Shown: positions 13,907-17,985 of the stretch, one piece after another
How the letters are laid out: each line of letters opens with the position of its first letter
Position numbering within the stretch: the first letter of the stretch is position 1
Assembly (NCBI GenBank): GCA_002415465.1
Contig: DHYT01000033.1
Span: forward strand, 1 to 17,985
Length of the DNA stretch: 17,985 nt
Direction of reading: 5' to 3'
Origin: Desulfobulbaceae bacterium UBA5123
GTDB taxonomy: Bacteria; Desulfobacterota; Desulfobulbia; Desulfobulbales; UBA5123
The notes under the pieces: model-generated
Seen by the model: the letters and a program-made list of their open reading frames with translations, nothing else
The model's database searches: none
What the model was told of the DNA's origin: nothing
Position numbers and translations under genes: made by a program

Positions 13907-15271
13907 TCAGCGGCGAAGCCCCTTGGGCAGCTTCCGTTTCTTGCCGCCGCCGGCGCCGGCGGCGCCGAACATGCCCTTGCCGCTCATCTTCTTCATCATC
14001 TTCAACATGTCGCCGTAGCTCTTCAGCACCTTGTTGACATCCTGCAAGGAGGTGCCGCTGCCGTTGGCAATCCGCTGCCGGCGGCTGGCGTTGATGATGA
14101 GATGGTTATTCCGCTCGTCCCTGGTCATCGAATTGATGATCGACTCAACCCGCACCAGCTCTCTCTCATCGGGCTTGGGCATGTTCTTCAACTGCTTGAG
14201 CTGATTCATGCCCGGGATCATGCCAAGGATCTGCTCGAGGCTGCCCATCTTCTTGATCTGCTGGATCTGCCCGCGAAAATCCTCCAGCGTAAAGGCGTTC
14301 TTGCTGATCTTCTTGGCCAGCCGGGCCGACTCTTTCTTGTCGACCACCGCCTCGGCTCTCTCGATCAGGGAGAGAACATCGCCCATCCCCAGGATCCGAG
14401 AGGCCATCCGGTCGGGATGGAAGACATCAAGGGCGTCCATCCCCTCGCCGACACCGACAAACTTGATCGGCCGGCGGGTCACCTTCTTGATGGAGAGCGC
14501 GGCGCCGCCACGGGCGTCACCCTCTAGCTTGGTGAGCACCACGCCGGTGATCGCCAGATCCTGATTGAACTTGTCGGCGACGGTGACCGCGTCCTGGCCG
14601 GTCATGGCGTCGGCGACAAAGAGGATTTCCGCCGGATTCACCGCGTCCTTGATCCGGACCAGCTCACCCATCAGCTCTTCATCGACATGGAGCCGACCGG
14701 CGGTATCGACGAGGACGGTGTTCAATCCCCGCGCCCGGGCCGCCTCAACCGCCTGCCGACAGATGAAGACAGGGTCCTGATCAGCGGAGGAGGCGTGCAC
14801 CTCAACGCCGATCTGCTCCCCCAGCACCCTCAACTGCTCGATGGCGGCGGGCCGGTAGACGTCGGCCGGCACCAGATAGGGCTTGCGGCCCTGCCCCTTC
14901 AACAGCTTGGCCAGCTTGCCAATGGAGGTGGTCTTGCCGGAACCCTGCAGACCCACCACCATGATCACCGCCGGCTGCCGTCCACCCAGATCGAGGGATT
15001 CGGTCTTGCCGCCGAGCAGTTCGATCAACTCGTCGTGGACAACCTTAACGATCTGCTGCCCCGGCGAAAGGCTGTCCAGCACCTCCCGGCCAACCGCCTT
15101 CTCCTGCACGGCGGCGATGAAATCCTTGACAACCTTGAAGTTGACATCGGCCTCAAGCAGCGCCATGCGCACCTCGCGCATCGCCTCCTTGATATTCTCA
15201 TCACTCAGCTTGCCGTGGCCGCGCAGCTTCTTGAAGACACCGCTCAACCGGTCGGAAAGATTGTCAAACAT
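13907..15271 (-). CDS. ffh: Signal recognition particle protein Ffh (SRP54)
   Basis: This 454-residue GTPase delivers ribosome-nascent chain complexes to the membrane with 4.5S RNA and FtsY. Domains are N (1-85), G (about 95-295) and M (about 320-435). G-domain motifs are GLQGSGKTT (107-115), DVYRPAAIEQL (137-147), DTAGR (189-193), TKLEGDARGG (247-256) and the closing GVGEGMDALDVF. The M domain has the SRP RNA-binding motif SRRQRIANGSGTS (397-409) and methionine-rich helices (MLKMMKKMSGKGMF). The C-terminus is a Gly- and Lys-rich tail. The ATG at 15269-15271 has GAGAG upstream. The gene has its own promoter and a leader with a terminator-like hairpin, and it leads the rpsP-to-rplS run, a common order outside E. 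coli. Confidence 0.98.
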   Translation of the reverse strand: MFDNLSDRLSGVFKKLRGHGKLSDENIKEAMREVRMALLEADVNFKVVKDFIAAVQEKAVGREVLDSLSPGQQIVKVVHDELIELLGGKTESLDLGGRQPAVIMVVGLQGSGKTTSIGKLAKLLKGQGRKPYLVPADVYRPAAIEQLRVLGEQIGVEVHASSADQDPVFICRQAVEAARARGLNTVLVDTAGRLHVDEELMGELVRIKDAVNPAEILFVADAMTGQDAVTVADKFNQDLAITGVVLTKLEGDARGGAALSIKKVTRRPIKFVGVGEGMDALDVFHPDRMASRILGMGDVLSLIERAEAVVDKKESARLAKKISKNAFTLEDFRGQIQQIKKMGSLEQILGMIPGMNQLKQLKNMPKPDERELVRVESIINSMTRDERNNHLIINASRRQRIANGSGTSLQDVNKVLKSYGDMLKMMKKMSGKGMFGAAGAGGGKKRKLPKGLRR

Positions 15272-15284
15272 CGGTTCTCTCTAC

Positions 15285-15312
15285 AAAAAAACGGCCGGGG
15301 CGCTGCCCGCCG
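15285..15312 (-). terminator. Attenuator-like hairpin in the ffh leader
   Basis: On the minus strand CGGC-GGGC, loop AGC, GCCC-(CG bulge)-GCCG form a stem of 4+4 GC pairs directly followed by TTTTTTT. It sits between the ffh promoter and the ffh ribosome binding site, so it would stop transcription before the gene unless prevented. A copy of part of its 3' arm, GCGCCCCGG, occurs upstream at 15332-15340. Confidence 0.5.
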
Positions 15313-15381
15313 CAGAGTTTCAACAGCATGTCCGGGGCGCACAACGGCAAACCGCAAACGCCCACTTTGGAAAATCCGACA

Positions 15382-15410
15382 AAGATACTTGTCTCGCCAG
15401 CAGATGTCAA
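15382..15410 (-). promoter_or_regulatory. Sigma70-type promoter for ffh and the ribosomal unit
   Basis: On the minus strand a perfect TTGACA (15405-15410) is separated by exactly 17 bases from TATCTT (15382-15387). Transcription should start near 15375, giving a leader of about 104 bases to ffh. It lies about 40 bases after the fabD terminator. Confidence 0.8.
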
Positions 15411-15450
15411 GCACAACCGGCGGGATATTTTCAGGACAACCGGCTACCCG

Positions 15451-15487
15451 AAAAAAATAACGGGGCGAGGTCCGCGACCCCGCCCCG
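15451..15487 (-). terminator. Strong intrinsic terminator after fabD
   Basis: On the minus strand CGGGGCGGGGTC and GACCTCGCCCCG pair over 12 bp (one G-U pair) with a 3-base GCG loop, followed by TTATTTTTTT. It lies 29 bases past the fabD stop and ends the ileS-lspA-fabD unit. Confidence 0.94.
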
Positions 15488-15516
15488 GCGACAGCTTTTT
15501 TGCCGAAACCGCGCCT

Positions 15517-16473
15517 TCAACCGCCGGCAATCTCCGCGAGACAGGCCTCTAATGTTTCAGGGGAATCCACCTGCAGGGCCAGATGCGCATACTCGTCCGG
15601 GATGATTTTTTTCAAGAGGCCGGTGAGGACGTTTTTCGGCCCCACCTCGATGAAGACCCGCACATCCTCAGCCATCAGCCGTTGCACGGTCTCAAACCAG
15701 CGCACCCGCGAAGAGATCTGCCGGGCCATGATCTCCCGGATCGCCGCCGGATCGGTTTCGGTGGCGGCGGTCACGTTGAAGAGGATCGGCACCGCCGGCG
15801 CCCGGAAATCGATCCTGGCCATGGCGGCGGCGAAATCCGCTACCGCGCCGCCGATCAACTCGCTGTGCCAGGGCCCGCTCACCTTGAGGGGGATCGCCTT
15901 GCCGCCCCGGTCGGCCACCAGCCTGGCCGCCTCTTCCACCGGCCCTTCCTCGCCGGAGATGACGATCTGCTGGGCGGAATTATGGTTGGCGACACAGAGG
16001 ACGCCGCCCCGCACCTGGGCGATGACCTCCTCCACCGCCTCGATTTCGAGCTTGACCACCGCCCGCATGGCGCCGGGATGCGCAGCCGCCTCGCGCTCCA
16101 TCAGCCGCCCACGCTCCGTCACCAGCCGCAGGGTATCTTCAACGGAAAGCACGCCGGCCGCGCAGAGCGCGCCATACTCGCCCAGGGAATGGCCGCAGCA
16201 GTAATCGGCCTTGACGCCGGCCTTGACCAGCGCCCGATGGCAGATCAGATTGGCCGCGGTCATCGCCGGCTGCAGGTGCAGGGTGCGGGTCAGTTCCTCC
16301 ATCGGCCCCTCGTCGCAGAGGGTGGTCAACGGCAGGCCGCTGGCCTTTTCCGCCAGCGCCATCAACTCGCCGCACTGCGGGTCCAGGTCCCGAAACCCCT
16401 TGGTCATGCCGAGAAACTGGGAACCCTGCCCCGGAAAAAGAAACGCTATCTTCTTGCCATCGTTGGTCGCCAT
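15517..16473 (-). CDS. fabD: Malonyl-CoA:ACP transacylase
   Basis: This 318-residue enzyme moves malonyl from CoA to acyl carrier protein, the entry step of fatty acid elongation. The nucleophile is S96 in GHSLGEYGA, the arginine that binds the malonyl carboxylate lies in TERGRLM (R121), and the catalytic His is H203 in GPWHSEL. FPGQGSQ (13-19) and VGPKNVLTGLLK (278-289) are also standard. The ATG at 16471-16473 lies four bases after the lspA stop with AGGGG seven bases upstream; the long upstream open frame (to 16755) is the lspA shadow. It is the last gene of its unit. No other fab gene or acpP is beside it, which differs from the usual fab cluster. Confidence 0.97.
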   Translation of the reverse strand: MATNDGKKIAFLFPGQGSQFLGMTKGFRDLDPQCGELMALAEKASGLPLTTLCDEGPMEELTRTLHLQPAMTAANLICHRALVKAGVKADYCCGHSLGEYGALCAAGVLSVEDTLRLVTERGRLMEREAAAHPGAMRAVVKLEIEAVEEVIAQVRGGVLCVANHNSAQQIVISGEEGPVEEAARLVADRGGKAIPLKVSGPWHSELIGGAVADFAAAMARIDFRAPAVPILFNVTAATETDPAAIREIMARQISSRVRWFETVQRLMAEDVRVFIEVGPKNVLTGLLKKIIPDEYAHLALQVDSPETLEACLAEIAGG

Positions 16474-16477
16474 CTTG

Positions 16478-16987
16478 CTACCCCTCGCTCCCGCCGACAT
16501 CGCCGCGCGATTCGGCCCGCAGGCTGGCCAGAAAAAAGAGTCCGATGCCGACGGTAATCGCCGAATCGGCCACGTTGAACGCCGGCCAGTGATATGTTTG
16601 TATATAAAAATCCAGAAAATCGATAACCGAACCGAACCGAAGCCGGTCGATGAGATTGCCCACCGCTCCGCCCGCCACCAAAGCGATGGAAACCATCCAG
16701 ATCGCGCCCTGACAGCGATAATGCCGGTAGGCAACGACCAGAATCCCCAGCGCAAGAACCGCCGCCGATACGAAAAAGAGCTGCCGCCACCAGACCTGCG
16801 GCCCGGCCAGCAACCCGAAGGCGGCGCCGGAGTTGGTGACGAAGACGAGGTTGAAGAAACCGTCGATCACCGGCCGCGACTCGAACAGCGCAAAGGAAGT
16901 CATCACCCACCACTTGCTGAGCTGATCAAGAAACACGACCACGGCCGAGGTGGCAAGCAGGGCGACAGCAGGGTTCGCGCGGCTCAC
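16478..16987 (-). CDS. lspA: Lipoprotein signal peptidase (signal peptidase II)
   Basis: This 169-residue inner-membrane aspartyl protease cuts signal peptides from diacylated prolipoproteins just before the lipid-bearing Cys. Four membrane helices are visible (about 7-24, 64-86, 96-112, 137-155). The catalytic pair is D123 in GSVIDFLDFY and D141 in FNVADSAI; NSGAAFGLL (52-60) and GGAVGNLIDRL (106-116) are the other family boxes. The start is GTG at 16985-16987, overlapping the ileS stop as GTGA, so translation is probably coupled. The ileS-lspA pair is widespread. Likely clients in this window are the TPR and DUF4292-type lipoproteins. Confidence 0.97.
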   Translation of the reverse strand: MSRANPAVALLATSAVVVFLDQLSKWWVMTSFALFESRPVIDGFFNLVFVTNSGAAFGLLAGPQVWWRQLFFVSAAVLALGILVVAYRHYRCQGAIWMVSIALVAGGAVGNLIDRLRFGSVIDFLDFYIQTYHWPAFNVADSAITVGIGLFFLASLRAESRGDVGGSEG

Positions 16988-17985
16988 AGTTGGTTCACCA
17001 CCGCCAGGCAGCGGCCGCAGAGCAACGGATGCGCCGCATCGCCGCCGACGCTCTCGCTCCGGGTCCAGCACCGCTCGCACTTCTGGCTCGCGGCCGGCCG
17101 CACCTGCACGGAAAGCTCGGGCAGTTCCTCGCCCCTGAATGCCTCGCCGGTCATGGCATCCACCCGGATCAGGTCGGAGACGATGCTGATCGTTTTCAGG
17201 GTCTGCCAGTTGGCGGCCAGGAAATCCGCCAGCTCGCCCTCCACCCTGACCAGCACCTCGGCCTCCAGGGAATGGCCGATCACCTTGTCGCGGCGGGCGA
17301 TCTCCAGCGCCTTGGTAAGCTCGGAGCGCACCGCCAGCAGCCGCCCCCACTTGGCATCGAGCTCTTTTTTGAGAAAGGCGTCGTTGTCGGCGGGGAAATC
17401 TACCAGAAAGACATTCTCGCCGCGCGCGGCAGCAGCGGGCATATGCTCCCACGCCTCGGCGGCGGTAAAGGAAAGCACCGGCGTCATCAACCGCAGGACG
17501 CCGTCGGCAATCTCGTAGAGCACGGTCTGCGCCGCCCGGCGCGCCGGGGAATCAGGCGCCTCGGTGTAGAGGCGGTCCTTGATGATGTCGAGATACAAGG
17601 CGCTCATGGTCACCGTGCAGAAGTGATAGAGGGCATGATAGACCGCGTGGAACTCGAAGTTGTCGTACCCCTTCTTCACCTTGCGCTTCAACTGCTCAAA
17701 CTGCGACAGCGCCCACTGGTCGAGCTCGCCCATCGCGGCCGGCTCTACCCGGTTAACGGCAGGGTCGAAGTCGTAAAGGTTGCTCAGCAGATAGCGGATG
17801 GTGTTCCTGATCTTGCGGTAGGCGTCGGAGAGCTGGCGCAGGATCTCGTCTGAGATCTTGACGTCGTCGCGGTAATCCTCGGAGGCGACCCACAGGCGGA
17901 GGATCTCGGCCCCATACTGCTTGATCACCTCGGAGGGCGCGATGACGTTGCCGATGCTCTTGCTCATCTTCTTGCCCTGGCCGTC
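16984..17985 (-). CDS. ileS: Isoleucyl-tRNA synthetase, C-terminal 333 residues
   Basis: The 5' end lies beyond the window. The visible part begins DGQGKKMSKSIGNVI, holding the class I KMSKS loop, then the anticodon-binding helical domain (LRLWVASEDYRDDVKISDEI, YRKIRNTIRYLLSNLYDFDP). It ends with a zinc finger, CERCWTRSESVG...LLCGRCLAVVNQL, with paired CxxC and CxxC cysteines, typical of bacterial IleRS. The enzyme charges tRNA-Ile; its HIGH motif and editing domain are outside the window. The TGA stop overlaps the lspA GTG by 4 bases. The C-terminus looks intact. Confidence 0.97.
   Translation of the reverse strand, partial: DGQGKKMSKSIGNVIAPSEVIKQYGAEILRLWVASEDYRDDVKISDEILRQLSDAYRKIRNTIRYLLSNLYDFDPAVNRVEPAAMGELDQWALSQFEQLKRKVKKGYDNFEFHAVYHALYHFCTVTMSALYLDIIKDRLYTEAPDSPARRAAQTVLYEIADGVLRLMTPVLSFTAAEAWEHMPAAAARGENVFLVDFPADNDAFLKKELDAKWGRLLAVRSELTKALEIARRDKVIGHSLEAEVLVRVEGELADFLAANWQTLKTISIVSDLIRVDAMTGEAFRGEELPELSVQVRPAASQKCERCWTRSESVGGDAAHPLLCGRCLAVVNQL

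Noticed and set aside
16474..16755. Extended FabD start at 16755
   Set aside because: The extra residues are the shadow of lspA; the ATG at 16473 has a good ribosome binding site and the family N-terminus.

Overview
The window is a GC-rich, densely packed run of housekeeping genes. Every gene I can support lies on the minus strand, so transcription runs from high to low coordinates. Gene order and protein character fit a Desulfobacterota (former Deltaproteobacteria) chromosome, perhaps near Desulfobulbales or Desulfuromonadales. The main clues are a SPOUT RNA methyltransferase gene between trmD and rplS, the run rnhB-yraN after rplS, and a radical SAM/DUF2344 fusion gene next to RNase G just ahead of rplU-rpmA-obgE. 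This placement is inferred from recalled synteny; no search was run.

In the direction of transcription, five units can be drawn. (1) ileS (5' end missing), lspA and fabD end at a strong intrinsic terminator (15451-15487). (2) A good sigma70-type promoter (15382-15410) drives ffh through a leader with an attenuator-like hairpin, followed by rpsP, khpA, rimM, trmD and the SPOUT methyltransferase. rplS has its own probable promoter (11254-11281) and a very strong terminator (10809-10859). (3) rnhB, yraN, pdxA, tmk, a TPR protein and a LolB-like/DUF4292 lipoprotein are tightly packed with overlapping stops and starts, and end at a terminator with a 14-bp stem (5310-5353). (4) The radical SAM fusion and RNase G gene (rng) end at a probable terminator (1024-1052). 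(5) A TTGACA promoter (994-1021) and a structured leader precede rplU and rpmA. A hairpin region (162-215) separates these from obgE, of which only the first 42 codons are present.

The genes serve translation and its support: ribosomal proteins S16, L19, L21 and L27; ribosome and tRNA maturation by RimM, TrmD, KhpA, Obg and RNase G; charging of tRNA-Ile; and protein targeting and lipoprotein processing by Ffh and LspA. Single-enzyme genes for fatty acid start-up (FabD), dTTP synthesis (Tmk), pyridoxal phosphate synthesis (PdxA) and R-loop or ribonucleotide repair (RnhB) are interleaved.

I found no mobile element, CRISPR array, tRNA, rRNA or defence system. The parts most worth following are the uncharacterised radical SAM fusion beside RNase G, the structured leaders of rplU and ffh, the unassigned SPOUT methyltransferase, the TPR/lipoprotein pair, and a PdxA with an altered N-terminal motif. 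No intergenic stretch exceeds 300 bases; the longest are 15272-15516, 842-1082 and 10655-10871.
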